From Sipunculus nudus (Eukaryota; Annelida; Sipuncula; Golfingiida; Sipunculidae): a DNA stretch of 64,000 nt. The translations under genes were made by a program, and so were the position numbers. Each line of letters starts with the position of its first letter. Position 1 is the first letter of the stretch. The stretch is from the NCBI GenBank assembly GCA_026874595.1, contig CM049311.1:20460176-20524175 (forward strand), written 5' to 3'. The notes below the pieces were generated by a model. It saw only the letters and a program-made list of their open reading frames with translations, did not search any database and was not told where the DNA came from. Below are positions 22,361 to 35,780 of the stretch, piece by piece.

Positions 22361-22612
22361 GCCATAACAAAGTGCATTAACAAATATACATATATGTCTT
22401 TTAATGTTTAAAAAAATTGTAAGAGGAAAATTATAGAGAAAAAGGAAAAAAATTGTCCATTAAGCACATGAGGAATAATGTCCTACATTTTTGGTCAATT
22501 TGAACCATCTTCACTTGAAATAATGGTTCGAAATTATGCATAGGTTTACCAAATAAACGAAGAGAAATAACCTCAAATCAATGAACTTAAAGATAATAAT
22601 TAAAATAAATAC

Positions 22613-22700
22613 CTTGTTTGCAAGCCTTTCCTTGGAAACCGGCTTGGTACATGGTAACAAGGACTGTCCAGACAGGCGTCGCACTTAGAGAGGCGCAGTG
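22613..22700 (-). pseudogene. Possible second EGF-like exon remnant
   Basis: The minus strand has KCDACLDSPCYH followed, one base out of frame, by YQAGFQGKACKQ and a donor-like AAG|GTATTT. The two halves resemble the start and end of an EGF-like module. The frameshift and the absence of a copy in unit B make this tentative. It would lie upstream of the exon at 22226-22360 in transcription order. Confidence 0.35.
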
Positions 22701-22749
22701 TGATCCTCTGTAACTCGGACACCACGCTATGAAAGAATTAACCTTGAGA

Positions 22750-25700
22750 TAGATGGCATTAAAGATAATCCGTTCATATTCATGAAGGGTATTTTAAGGC
22801 ACCATTATAGTCCTTCAAATCGTTTATTCATTATGAATCCTCTACATACCTTTACATCAACTGCTACATGAGAAAAAAGTTTTCATATCGAAGTTTTAGT
22901 TTGGATAATGTAGTATTTAGATAATGTGTCGTAAATAAAACCATAGTTAATATGATACCTTCATTTTCATTCATTTCTTCATTCAACCGGTAAAACATTT
23001 ACTTTTATTATGCAGTGACGGATCCAGAATTTCGAGAACGGTGGGGGGAGGCGCTTATATTTGGTTGGAGGCTAATGGGTATTATTTAATCTAAGTTCTT
23101 AAAACTTTGTTTTGTAAATTTAATATATATAGAATATATATATAATTAGAAATATTTATTATATTTTATGTCATCCATTTTCACCATGTTTTACTCAAAG
23201 GTAATTAGAGTTATATGGGAGAGGTTATCCCCTCCCATATTGGGAAATTTTTAAATATGCAATGTAAAGTGAAAATTTGGAGGCACCTGTCACATAAAAT
23301 ATGAGGATTTTCATGTTTGGATTTAGGGTATATTAACGTGTGGGCAGGTTGCATATTTATATTCCTTCAAAATAAGGATATTAACTGGAAAGAAAAATGT
23401 TGGTACCAATGGTAAAATGCGCATCTATGTTTATAACTTGCAAAATATCATAATATCATAATCTTTTCAAAGTAATTCTCGTGGAAAAATAATTGCTGAA
23501 ATGTTCATGTCGTATGTCTAACTTTCTTTACGAGAAGGCCGTGCTTCACAGGCGAATGCAATTAGTGGGTTTCCTCGGTGTTTTGATCCAGCAGAGTGTT
23601 ATAACAGAAATACTTATTATGGAAATATTTGGAGGCTATCTTAATATGGACTCAGTCACAAAGCTGTTCATTAATATTGTCAACTAATGAATTGAAAGTT
23701 ATAAACATTGGTAGATTTAATAATCTAAAGCATGTGTTATGCAATAAAAAAATGTTACATGAAACTTAATAACGAAAAAACGGGGAAAGAAATAGATAAA
23801 ATGAGAGGTTTCAGTTCAACGGGGTTGGGGGGGGGGGGGCGCTTTTGACCGCCACTGATAAGTCATTGGTTGTTTTAATGGCCCAATCATAGAGGGTTCC
23901 TGTACAATCACCCCGATCAGCACATGCTGTGTCTGTGGCACTGTATATGTAAACACCAACAAAAGCATCAGCACCATATATAAATTTTAAATCATCTAGA
24001 TTGCCCTGCAAATATATCTGGCTTTGGTTCAAATACCTTTATCACACAGGGAGCTCGTATAACCATCCCGTCATGCATCTTGACCTTAACCGGATTTACG
24101 TCACATGGAGTTGTATTAAGGTCTAATCATCGTCAAACAACCTTGGGTTAATTCAGCTTTAGAATTCATATTAATAATAATTTTAGACACAGCGATGTAT
24201 ATATATTCAGAATCCTCAGAAAATTTTCTATCAGATGAGGTATATTTAAAAAGTGTAACAGTGTCCACTTTGAAAATTTAAAACTTGAAATAATTTAAAA
24301 TATTTTTTTTAATTGGATATATCTCAAAATTGGCATAGGGTATGTGTGTGGAAATAGTATCATTTGAAACTACATACAAATATCTCCAGGCGTTTTTTTG
24401 GTTATATATTTAGTCTTTTTTTCATAATTAAATTTAAATTTTAAAAAAATGTGTGATATTTACAATACTTATTTTGTTTAAATAACGTATTTCTACTATA
24501 CTAAAAACGATATAGAAAAAAGAAAAAATCGCATTTTAGAATACTTGTTGATTTACCTATATTCAAAATTTGAAGACTATATTTGATGGTTTTTGAGAAA
24601 TATCGCTCTGAAGACTGTACAGTCTCCTGAAATACTGTTTTGAGAAAACGGCCAAAAACTGTTTGGGAAGAGATATTTCGTTTTGAGTGGAAAACAGGGA
24701 TATAAGCGCAAGTGACAGTTGTATTTTTTCACTAAATGTTCCGATGAGAATAGGTTTCAATATATAAATTATAAAATTTAATGGTTTATCAATGTTAAAA
24801 AAGGGATTTTGTTAGGCATCATGACAACTGGAGAACTGTCAAACTAAAGTAGGCGGAGCTTACTGGTCTGAGGGGCCGGTCATCGGTATCAGGTCATTGG
24901 CTACCGCGCCGGGGCACGCGTCAGGTGTGAAGTGACTGATAAGAACGATCACTCTGTTTACTCTGCGCTCTCATTCAAACTACCATGCATATGCCCTAAT
25001 CCAATTAACAACTTGTCTCTCCCTCTCACAATCTTTCGTGCAGTTGACTCCCTATGTAATGCGTGAACAAACTGGAGATGAATTAATGTAAAAGGAAATA
25101 ACGTCGAGTTAAATAAAAACTGAAGACCATTAATAAGAATTCTTTATTCTAAGTTAGTGAAGTCAAATTCCTTGCATAAAAAATGTTTACGTTTTCTGAC
25201 GTCAGAGATTTAATACTCTAAACAGAACAAATAAATAAAGATACGCAGGGGCGCAATCTCCTATCGCAATGTTGGGGGGATTTCTAATTACCCCCCTCCC
25301 CACTCAACACACACACATACTTGCACTTACAATTATAAGGGTTAATATGATCTCTAACATCCATCCCTGTTATCTCAATATCATTTAATAATAATTATGT
25401 TATCAGTGGTTGGGCCAGAACCCAATTCTAGGAGATGTTCTGGTAAAAGGCAGTTTTTAGCACTTTTTCAATACCAACAAAACCAGAATTCACTCACAGC
25501 GTCTTTATATATAGACTTGAAACCCTCTCAAATGAATTTCTCGACCCCAAGAACATAGAAACAGTGCACTTGCAATGCATCCTAGGACAAATTAAACCAA
25601 ATGTGTTGGTATTTTATAATCCGGCGGCCACCTTGGTTGCCCTCTTGGTTTTTGGATAAAATTATTTATTTTCAGCTTGGCCCCATATAAGAAATTCATA

Positions 25701-25800
25701 ATTGAGCTCCAAAGAACCCCTTTGCCAACTTTCATGCTTCTTTCATTTTTTTGCACAATTCTTCAAAATATGGGAGCTTAACTGCTGGACTAAAAGTCCA
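22750..25800. other. Intergenic stretch between copies A and B
   Basis: AT-rich sequence with no supported exon. It has a G run near 23823 and a copy near 25240 of the CGCAGGGGCGC...CCTATCGCA repeat also found at 2540. Open frames are short and lack codon-like structure. Confidence 0.6.
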
Positions 25801-26659
25801 TTATTGACATTGAAACGTCACAAATGTGAACTTTGAAGATATATAACTAATTTAATAATGCTGAGAGCTGCTTTGTATATAAAAAGAGAAAAATCCTGCA
25901 TCAAAGTATGGATCCAAACTAACTCAAATTCCATAAACTATACAGGTCTGCGATGGCCCAGCGAACGTTAGAGAAACCTGGAAGTCCAACGAATATGGAT
26001 AAAACATTTTAAATCATTTTTAGACTGTATGACCTTGACCTTTGAATTTGATTAGGGTTATAGGACTACCATAAATTCCTACCCCGGAGCAATCCATAGA
26101 AGCAACCCGTCTAAAGAAATTGAACGACAATAAACTAAAAAAAAAATAAAACCAAAAATTACGACTAAGCAGTCAATTTTGTTAAATCAAACCTAATCCC
26201 CCACCCCCACCCCACTCCCAACCGCCCTCAAAGAGAGACGTCTAGACCCGAATATCAAAATAGTAATAAGTAAATAATCCCCTAAAAAACCTAACTCCTT
26301 GCAGGCGAAGGCTTAATTCTCTCGTACCAAAAGACCTTATGTTTGAATATTAAGAAAGGAAACAAACAGACAGACATCTGACTTACACAGATACAAATAT
26401 GAAATTACAGAATTTAGACGTGGGCGTTGGCCGGAAAAAGTCCCCGTTTAAACTCCGCAAAGTGAGCACAGTGCATATTAAAACCAAAAACTCCTAAGGC
26501 TCAGTAATTAGCATATTATTCCTATGTTATGGTTACCTTCATTTTTATTTTATAGACATAACCTCAACAGGTCATGGGTCTACACAGAAAAAAACACACA
26601 TCAGTGAGTAGCATGAGCGAACACATGGAATTGGTCTAACCTTCGTTGTGCTGGAAAAT

Positions 26660-26831
26660 CCTAGTATCCAATCAAATGCTTGAAAATGTGGAAATTTGAT
26701 TTGTCTTTTTTGAAAGCTTATATATAGTTTTAATCGAAAGTTAAGAGCACGGGCTCGGAACCAGGAGTTTTCCAGGACACAAGAATAGTGAACATGCTTG
26801 AACACTCAATTGTATTAAATTGTATTGGCTA

Positions 26832-26899
<68 letters not shown>

Positions 26900-28280
26900 T
26901 CCTTAGGGCCAAAGGGCTCAGCTGGCCCAGGAGTTTCCTTGGGCTATAAAAATTCTCGATAATGCGGGAAAATCGGAAAATGTTTGGTTATATCCAAATG
27001 ACCAGGCAAATCTATTTGACTAACATTTGGTACGACGCAGCAGGGGCGCCATTTCGTGTTTTTAATGTGTGTGTTGTGGGGGGGGGGGGGGGTCATGTAC
27101 CCTATGTAGAAAAAAAAACTAATTAATATTTATTTGCTGTCACCCTGCAGGGTCCGCTTCATTTCGGTAGTCTGTTCCGTTGGTTCCTTTAAACTTGAAT
27201 ATATTCTTTTGATCTTTCTTTTTAAGTGTAAACTTGAACATGAATGCCACGTGTGCGTGTGTGTTATAATGTCGATCACCAATTTTACACGAACACACAG
27301 AGCTTTTTATTACTATTTTAAGTCAATTATGGATGCGTTTTAAAAGCCATCCATGAATTATTCAACATAAAAGCAACCCCCATGCATGCTTGGTCTTATT
27401 AATTATGAAACGTGTTTATCACACATTGTGCCATCGATGTCCTTGGAAAGCAAACCAAAGGTTCAACGGTTACTTTGATTTATTTAGTTGAACATAACGC
27501 AGACTGATTATATGTAAACTGTGAGGTTTTGTATGTAAAAAAGAAAAGGAAATTTTCATAGCATCACAGTTGTCAATAACATAGTTTCCATATCGATCTA
27601 TCGCCTTTCATTAGGGTCTTAACTCTGGAGGGGCAACCTGATGCTGTCACAGAATATTTCATAATATAACGCACACGAGTCTATTGCTTTGGCTACGGTA
27701 TCACGTCGTGACATTAGTATCATTATATGCTTATTATATCCCTGTAAATAATTTTAATTCTTCAAAGTTTCAGTATGTCCTGTCGTTATTGTGAAAACTG
27801 TCTTTGTTGATAGTATAGAAAGCATCAGAAGCATGAACTTTAGAGTGTATAAAGTGTTGCAGGCTATGTAACCTGGTTTGAGGCCACAGCGATGCCTGCG
27901 TATATCCGTTTAATGATTTAAACAAATTTTACCGTTTTTGCTGAACACAATTGAATTAGGTCTAGTCTTTCTTCTGTGTTAATGTTTGGTCTACGTGATA
28001 ATATGACTGAAATACAACATTTTAATTTACTTTTAAATATTAGTAAAGTATGAGTCTCGTCATTCTCATACACCAAACGTTAATAAAAAAAGTTCCGGTG
28101 CATCCCTCTCTTACAGTCCATTCTTTACTTCTTACTTTCTAACTTGAACTGAAAAAGGAGTTGATTTACTGCGTAAAACCGAATGGGTCCAATACACGAA
28201 CACGGGGAGGGGCTCGGAAAATCTCTTTAAATCTCTTTGTACCGCCTGAAAAATACTAGTCGGAGGCCCTGCTTCGTTGT
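26660..28280. repeat. Copy-B-specific insert; part repeated at 33740-34390
   Basis: The block at about 27050-27700 recurs at about 33740-34390. Shared features are a long G run followed by GTCATGTACCC, GTATGTAAAAAAGAA(A)AG, the phrase TTTCATTRGG..CTTGTCTGGAGGGGCAA (approximate) and the hexamer-rich GTGTGCGTG tract. A (TA)n tract lies at 26836-26896. No coding potential was recognised. Confidence 0.6.
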
Positions 28281-28767
28281 GCGGGAAATTCTATATTTAA
28301 AATGACGGTGGTGTAACTTCTCTGAGTTCACGTCTCGTAAATTTCCGATGCACAGAGTGTTCTACGGGGTCGTTTTTAATATTTCCCTTGCACCTGGAGA
28401 AATCTAACAATTTTAGTCGTGAAGGGGTTATCGCACCGGTATCTATGAAGAACTTCTTCAACTTGGCCAACATGAAAAATCAGTCTCCGCCGAAGTCGCG
28501 AAGACCGGTTCAGGCGCAAGAGCGGGAAATTTTCTATTAAATGCTGTAACTTCAAAAATTTAACCCTTAACATAATATTCACCTTTTGCGGACCAACATT
28601 TAAAGTCAGTACAGTAACAACCAATCGATAAGAGACGCACGTTTTGTGGTTGCGCAATAGACGTACTGCCATTGATTCCGGAGCCGTAATCTCCGTGACA
28701 TGGAACATATGTGGGAGATGCTGAGAATGAGCCGCATGTTTCGATACGTGCACATATAAAAAACAAG

Positions 28768-28837
28768 ATGGACGCGGTGGCCGGCGTTTTGTGTCTCCTT
28801 CTTTTGGTCACAATTGAAGAAGCCACCAACACTTTAG
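28768..28837 (+). CDS. Secreted kringle protein (copy B), exon 1: signal peptide
   Basis: ATG starts M-D-A-V-A-G followed by VLCLLLLVTI, a secretory signal core like copy A's. It ends ATNTLG with a strong donor, TTAG|GTACGT, leaving one base of a split codon (phase 1). This fits the AT-TGT start of the kringle exon at 35696. About 180 bp of upstream sequence is also conserved with copy A, suggesting a shared 5' UTR or promoter region. Spliced to 35696-35950 and 39191-39339 it gives 474 nt, a 157-residue one-kringle protein. Confidence 0.65.
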
Positions 28838-29124
28838 GTACGTCTTAATTCTGTGCCTTAGCAAGATTTATTTTATTACTCGGTGCTAAAAATGTTAATC
28901 AGGAAACTTACACATTTACGTGTCAGTATTATTACTATATAGTGGTGACCAAACTGTTTGTTTCATGTGTTCTTTTTAATTGAATAATTCAGCTGAAATA
29001 AGTTACATCCATGCGGATGTTTGGTAGTTTACATATCTTCAATTCCACCTCTGAGAAAATTTGGCTTAAATATAATTTATAAACAAAACATCGCAATTTT
29101 TTTCGGACAAAATGGCATTTAAAG

Positions 29125-29627
29125 GGACATAATCAGGAGCAAAGCTATGCCTTTTTCCACACTATCAGTTCAGTTTTGCTTTATACAAAAGTTTCCCAGC
29201 AAAACCATCCAAGCACACAGTCTCAGTACCTCACACACGGCTGTTTAACACCCTGTTATGGCCTTGCGTGTCGGTAAACACAGTCCACGTCTGTCTGTTT
29301 ACCATAACAAGGCCACGTTACCGGACGTCCGATATGAACCTCGACACGTAAAGTTAAGCAAGCGGGAACACCTATAACACTTTTTGGCCAAGTCAGTCGA
29401 GGCATCTCCTGTTTGACACGTGTAATGGCTCCGCGATGCACACGGCCTCACGCGCTGTGTTAATGTTGTCACCTGTGATCGCGCCGGATACACTGTTTTT
29501 AACTCTCGTTTACAGGAGTAAGCAAACGGTTTCAAGGAAATATTTAGACATATACAGATTTGTTTGAAAGGGAAGAAGTTTTTTTTTTTCGTGTTATTTC
29601 AACAGGCTTTATAGGTGATTGGGCCCC
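29125..29627. mobile_element. 503-bp insertion with 7-bp target duplication (MITE-like)
   Basis: TTTAAAG stands on both sides (29118-29124 and 29628-29634). The matching place in copy A (GGCATTTAAAGAATTG near 6480) carries it once, so this is a clean empty-site comparison. The ends are weakly inverted: GGGACATAATCAGGAGCAAAGC against GGGGCCCAATCACCTATAAAGC read from the other end. The inside contains a short hairpin (GGTAAACACAG / CTGTCTGTTTACC) and no transposase. A non-autonomous DNA transposon is the best reading. Confidence 0.75.
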
Positions 29628-29639
29628 TTTAAAGAATCG

Positions 29640-32600
29640 TACGCTTATAAGCACGTAATTGGTTCTGTGATTTTACACTGGAGACCCCTCAGTTTAACTA
29701 AGTAATGTCGCTCAAATATTAATTAATCTTTGCTTGAACTTTTATCGAATTTAATACAATTACTATATTATTTTGAATTGACTCCATGCCGATACGGAAT
29801 ATTTTGCTCAACTGTTCTTTTTGAAATACTCTTAAAATGCCTCGACTTGTGTTGAGGATTTTTTTCATTATGTTGGTAATGGAAAATCGGCAATCGGATG
29901 CCTCACAACCTAAGAGTACCACAAAGACACAGTTTTTTTTTTATGATACATATTTTATTTTCTTATTTCATTCCCTGTTTTGGTCTAAACCCCCCCCCCC
30001 CCTTGAATTTTCTCATTTTATTCAAACTTTTCCATACATAATAATCCTCAAAAAAATATTTGCTGAAGAATCAATTAGAATTTGGACTTGATCCGGATCT
30101 AGGAAGGACTTACAGGGACATTCACAAATGTACTTATGCCTGACTGAACAATATTGGCCGAATACATTAATGCAAACATTTGTTAGTCAACAAATGCCCC
30201 AATGATCCTGGGAATATTGGCCAATAATTGAATGAGAACACGGGTTGCGGGCTAACCCACATAACGGACCTCCCACATGGCCTGCATTCGTGAGAATGCA
30301 TAATTCTAGTTTATGACTAAATTCATTTCAGGTCGTAGTAACTTTCAACATGATTTCTTTTGAAGTCTGAAGGACTCTTTAAAAGAGTTCAATTGTTTCT
30401 AACATGTTTAGAAAATATATCATATCCTCCGAACATTTTACACGAACAGAAGAATGTTTAATTAGCTGATAGCTTTATTAAGGATTTGACGGGATTATGA
30501 ACCAGGGACAGAGAGTAAAATGAGCAAACCCAGCAGGGCAGCGCACTCTTCGTATTTTGCAAATGAGCGCGAATTCTTCTGTTCTTAATGTGTATAACCA
30601 ATAATCCTGTTACGAAATGGTACCAGGAAAGACCATCTGCCATATGGTTTTTATTTGATTTATCAATAATTTAAATCTGTTTTTCCTTTTTAAAACGAAT
30701 AATTGTCCAAATACCATATTAATGGGGTTTAAATGATTAAAAATGAATATGGTCGTAAAGAACGGCACAAAGCACATACCCTCTAGACGTCCTAAGTGCC
30801 GAAGTATTTAGCGTCGTAAAAAGAGCTTTGGTTTATTGACCATTTCCTGGCCAAGCTTTGCCTGGTGCATTAAAGTCATACTATGGCTACGTTAACGACA
30901 AATGGAGCATGCTTTGGTTCACAGTCAGTGTTTGATATGTATAGACCATGAGAGGTTAAAATAGATATTGGTCGAATATATGGAGAAAATGAATCGGTCC
31001 TGTGCAAATATTAAAGCATTATGCTGCACACATATTTATACAGCCGTCTATGACTATCATCATTTCGACCTTCTGACCTTAAAGAGTCTACGACTAATGT
31101 ACTCGCTGTCAAAGTGCTTCAGCGAGGAGTGCACTTTAAGGCTCTATGAGGATACAAATATTTTCGTCATTTCTGACAAAGCCTAATGGCCTACAAGAAA
31201 GCTGTCACTTGACATCAACATGGCCAATCGTTACCTTTTTAGTATACTCTCTAACCACACCTATCATTGGTGAGGAAAGATCCATTTTAACGCAGCATAT
31301 TGGTAAATCCCTCCTCATGTTTTGATGAATTTTATACTTTAACAAGTATTCTTTTGTGTTTATTCATTATTTGTAGCCTAATTTTAAGATAATGGGCTGT
31401 TTATTATGATATGAATGCAACATGATATAATATTGCTTAATGCATTTCTCAGTATTACTTGTATCACGATCCCAGTTAGGCTTACCAGCCGAATATAGTC
31501 GTGAACTCACGGCTAGTCTATGACGGGACGTGTTATGGGTATACCCGCGGTCCGTCCGTCGTGCTGTCCGTCTGTCCGTCCTTCCATACGACAACTTTCA
31601 TGTAACTCATCATTAATATTAACCAAAACAGTTTCAACCTGAATTAAATTTACGGCATACATTACGCATTTATAATGAGTATAAGAGATCACATGACCTA
31701 CGACCGGCATATTATGCACCTCTCCGATGCTCATTCTTCATTGAGGAATACTTTTTTAACATTTATTTTTTTTTATATTTTTTACCACATTACTAAAGTT
31801 TATCTCACATGTAGCAGTCCGACGTAAAGGCTTTAGGCTAATTCCGCCTTTAGATTACCCCAGCCAGAATCCCCCAAATAAAGTTTTCCTTTGTTGTGCA
31901 CAATGTCACGCGTCAGTATAAAGGGTTAACCTGTTCAATTGCAAAAAAAAAAAAAAAAAAAATGCTGGGTCCTATAACACCAATGGATCGAACAATGTTC
32001 GGGTGAACAAAGGAATCCCCTCTTGTCAACCTAGCATGCATTCCTCGTGAATAAAATGGGTCATTCCTATGGTGTTACTCTAAAACTCCACGAAATTTAA
32101 TAAAAAATCTTAAAAACTTTATTCTTGACCTAAAAATTGTGCACTTCAACACAATCAGCACAAAAAGGAATGAGGTTTTGAAGATTTATTTACGAGACAT
32201 ATGCAGCGGTTCATGAAATGCAAATTCATTAGTAGAATTTTAGAATATTATTCATGCGAATCAATTGTTTTTATTATCTGCAAAAAATATGTGCCTCATT
32301 TTGACCTTTCAGGCCATCAGTATGATAAATTTAAACAGAAGTGGACAAGTGTACTTCGAGATGACAGCAATATTTTGAGTTAATATATATGTTGCATGCA
32401 GGCATATGTGTTGACTGATTATACAAAATTTCTCAGAAATGACTACAACCATCAGTTCCAAATTTTACTTGACGTATTTGATTGGATTAAATATGTAATG
32501 TTCCTTTTTTAAATATCGAACATTGGACTTGTACGACTATTACAAGTGGCGGGTGTTGACTCCTTTTTGCCAGTCAAAATCATATATTTTGCCCTTATTT

Positions 32601-35250
32601 AAAATGGCATGTAGGCTATAAGTGGCAACCCCTGTGTCGGCCTAAAACTAAAATTCTCTATTATTTACCTACTATCATGAACATATTTGAACAGAGAGAA
32701 TTCTTATTGAGAATGACAGCCATCGCCTTCGGTGGTCTTGAGTGGTATGATCCAGCAATGGGGATGATTACACACCAAGGACCCACAGGTGCAGTAGTCA
32801 CTGGGCCTGGTTAAAACCAGGATATAAAATGAGAGGAAGCGTGTGCTACTGGCCTGTTGTCCGAAACCTGATTAGAATTCTGCAGATGTAAATACTCAGT
32901 TAAGCCAGAATTAAAAAAGAGGCGGTTAACTAAAAACAGAAATAAAAAAAATGAAAAAAATGAATGACAGCCTTTAACTATCAGTGTGATACTTAGTAGG
33001 GAACAAATCGTAACCATTAGAACTGGAATGTAAACTTTCTAGTAAATCCCCCTTTTAAGTCCATAATTAGTTCATGGATGTTAGATTCATGGCCCATGGT
33101 TCTTTATTAAAAGAGGAATTGTCGATTTGAAATTTCAAAACTGTTAATGACATTTCTGAGGTAGGTTTAGGTTGTTTTCGAGATTGCCTCAATACGAGAT
33201 GCATGATGAAAAGAATATTGAGGGAATAATCAGAAAAAACTATTAACTGATTGACAAACATATTTTGAAATTTAAAATGTTTGGTTTTATTCCCCTGACA
33301 ATGAAGGGGGCAATGAGTACCTTGTCCACCACTTCTAAAACGGTGAGGGGGTGGAGGCATGTAAATTCAAAAATTTTGCTAAAGTTACTTGTATCTATTG
33401 ATTGTTTGTTTAAGGGTGAACACATTTAATGATCTAGGTAGTTGTATATGATTCTTAGTGAATTGCAATAAAATTCAAGAGCAGTTACACGAAAGTATTC
33501 TGAAAATTATCAGTTATTATCAATTAAAAAAATAAAACATTTCTAATACATGTAGTTATCATAACTAATCTCGGCACTCTACATAGCTCAGATGCTGACG
33601 TTCAGTTGTCTGTGGGGGTGAAGGACACAGAGATCTTGAATTGAGATCCTTTTTTTTATGAAAATAAAACTAAATTCTAGCACTTAATTGTCGACATTTC
33701 GGGGAGGGGAATAGAGTATGGTATGTCCAACCTGTTTGGAAAAGTGTGTGTGTTTGTGGGGGGGGGGGGGGGGGGGGGTCATGTACCCCTTGTCCACAGC
33801 AAAATGCGCCGTTATATATACACACACATGTATATAGTAAATAACCAAACTAATACTGCATTTAATTTGAATATACTCTTTTGCTTTTTTTTAGTATAAA
33901 CCTAAACAACGATGCAGTGTGCGTGTGTGTGCGTGTGTGAGGATTGTGGCTTGTTTTCGTTTTGTGCATATATCTTGTGTTCCTATAGGCCTATGCCTGC
34001 TATAATATCGACCACCATTTTCTAGCGGACGCATATATCTTTTGAATATTATTTCAAGTCATTATTGATGCGTTTAGGAAGCCAGCTATGAAATATTCAA
34101 CATGCAAGCTACTGTAAGCTTGGTCTTATGTATTAATAAACGTTTTCATCACATATGGTGGGTGTCCTAGGAAAGTAAACAGGTTTCACGGTTGCTTCGA
34201 TCTGTTAAGTAGAACATGATGCAGACTAACCTATCGTGAGATTTTGTATGTAAAAAAGAAGAGATTTTCACATAATCACAGCAGTAATCAATACACTTCC
34301 ACTGTAGATCTAATACGTTTCATTGGGCTCTTGTCTGGAGGGGCAAAACTGCTGCTACAGATTATGTTATAATCTGACGCACTGTGGTGAGTACTGTCCT
34401 CCAGCTACTGCAGCTAGTGATGAGTAGTGTAACTCTATAGGAACACAAACCTAATAGAAATTGACTGTTTTATGCTTAGGTTATTTATATTTTATGTTGA
34501 CAAATAGCACCTTATGCAAGGTAAATATGTTTAAACTGCAATTATGTTGTTACCTAAATATCTGAATATGGTGAATATATAATTACTTTAAGGAGACACA
34601 ATGGCAATTGTTGATGAGTGTGCCCCAGTTACTGACATTTCCAGTGACATGGCAATAAATAATTGTATTTTTGTAAGTGGTTATTCTTTAAAATAAAGAA
34701 TTGCATGGTAATTCTATGACACTCGTCCTTTCCTGTGAAAAAAAAACTTGAAAAAGTCCTACCATCAACTAAACACTGTCTACTTAGATGGTAATTCATT
34801 ATAAATAATTGAAAATAATAATTTTTTTAGTTAGCTATGTTTTTGGTTGTCCCTTTTATTAATCTGCGGGTTGAATGCGGGGTGACTGCTGGTAAAAATA
34901 CGGGGCGGGTGCGGGCTGAAAGTTGAATATGCGGGCGGATGCGGGTCGATTCCTTCTTATAGTTGCGGGGCGGTGCGGGGGTGGTGTTTACAACCGCGGG
35001 GCAGGGTGGTTGCAAGCTGAAGGTTTGTCTTGCGGGCGGGAGCGGACTCTATAAATTCCGGCCTGCGCAGGGCTCAAATAGGTGAACACTTACAAAAATA
35101 GGCGGCCAACTGCAGTGTTACGCATAAAATATAAGCTTTATTGATTCTATATGAACTGTATAAAACCAATACGATGCACTCTCCATGGCTCGGATGGTGG
35201 CACTGGGGGGTATGTGTTGGGGTGGAGGAAACCAAAGAACTGACAGAAAA
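29640..35250. other. Intron of kringle gene B
   Basis: About 5.6 kb without a supported exon. Its start (to about 30120) still matches copy A 6490-6790. It contains a C run near 29990, a (TCCG)-rich stretch near 31548-31590, an A run near 31944, a long G run near 33757-33778 and a GC-rich minisatellite at 34855-35045. A counterpart to kringle exon A1 was looked for and not seen. Confidence 0.6.
34855..35045. repeat. GC-rich minisatellite (GCGGGCGGGTGCGGG-like)
   Basis: Variants of TGCGGGCGGATGCGGG recur irregularly through about 190 bp in otherwise AT-rich sequence. The G clusters could form quadruplex structures on this strand. It lies about 200 bp upstream of the tandemly duplicated kringle region. 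Confidence 0.6.
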
Positions 35251-35780
35251 CGACCGATTGCTGTCTTTGTATGCGTAAAGTTAACAACAGTCAAACCAAC
35301 AAAGGGGAAAATAAAATACCTCGCTTCCCCTTTTCCTAAATTGACATTAAATATGTTCCAACATTAAACCAAGCAAAGAATCAAGGGGAAACATAATATA
35401 TTTAACATACATTTGCCCATTTTGTTTTAGATTGTAAGATGAGCCAGTTGGGACAAGAATACAACTGGACTGTGAACATAACTAAAACAGGTCTTAATTG
35501 TCAAAGATGGGACAGCGACCGACTGCTGTCTTTGTATGCGTAAAGTTAAAAACAGTCAAACCAACAAAGGGGAAAATAAAATACCTCGCTTCCCCTTTTC
35601 CTAAAATGACATTAAAATATGTTCAACATTAAACCAAGCAAAGAATCAAGGGGAAACATAATATATTTCACATACATTTGCCCATTTTGTTTTAGATTGT
35701 AAGATGAGCCAGTTGGGACAAGAATACAACGGGACTGTGAACATCACTAAAACAGGTCTTGATTGTCAAAGATGGGACAG
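35251..35780 (+). repeat. 265-bp tandem duplication covering the kringle exon 5' half
   Basis: 35251-35515 and 35516-35780 are direct copies at an offset of 265 bp: CGACCGA(T/C)TGCTGTCTTT begins both and TTTTGTTTTAGATTGTAAG lies at 35421 and 35686. The junction sits at GGGACAGC, where the upstream edge also has GACAG, so short homology may have mediated it. The copies differ at only a few bases, so the event is recent relative to the A/B split. Confidence 0.92.
35431..35515 (+). pseudogene. Half kringle exon left by tandem duplication
   Basis: The acceptor (TTTTGTTTTAG) and the first 85 bp of a kringle exon are intact through CQRWDS. Sequence then runs into duplicated intron and a TAA about ten codons later. 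It keeps two of six kringle cysteines, so it cannot fold as a kringle. Asn-Gly-Thr of the full copies is Asn-Trp-Thr here. If its acceptor is used, the transcript is truncated unless exon skipping occurs. Confidence 0.85.
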
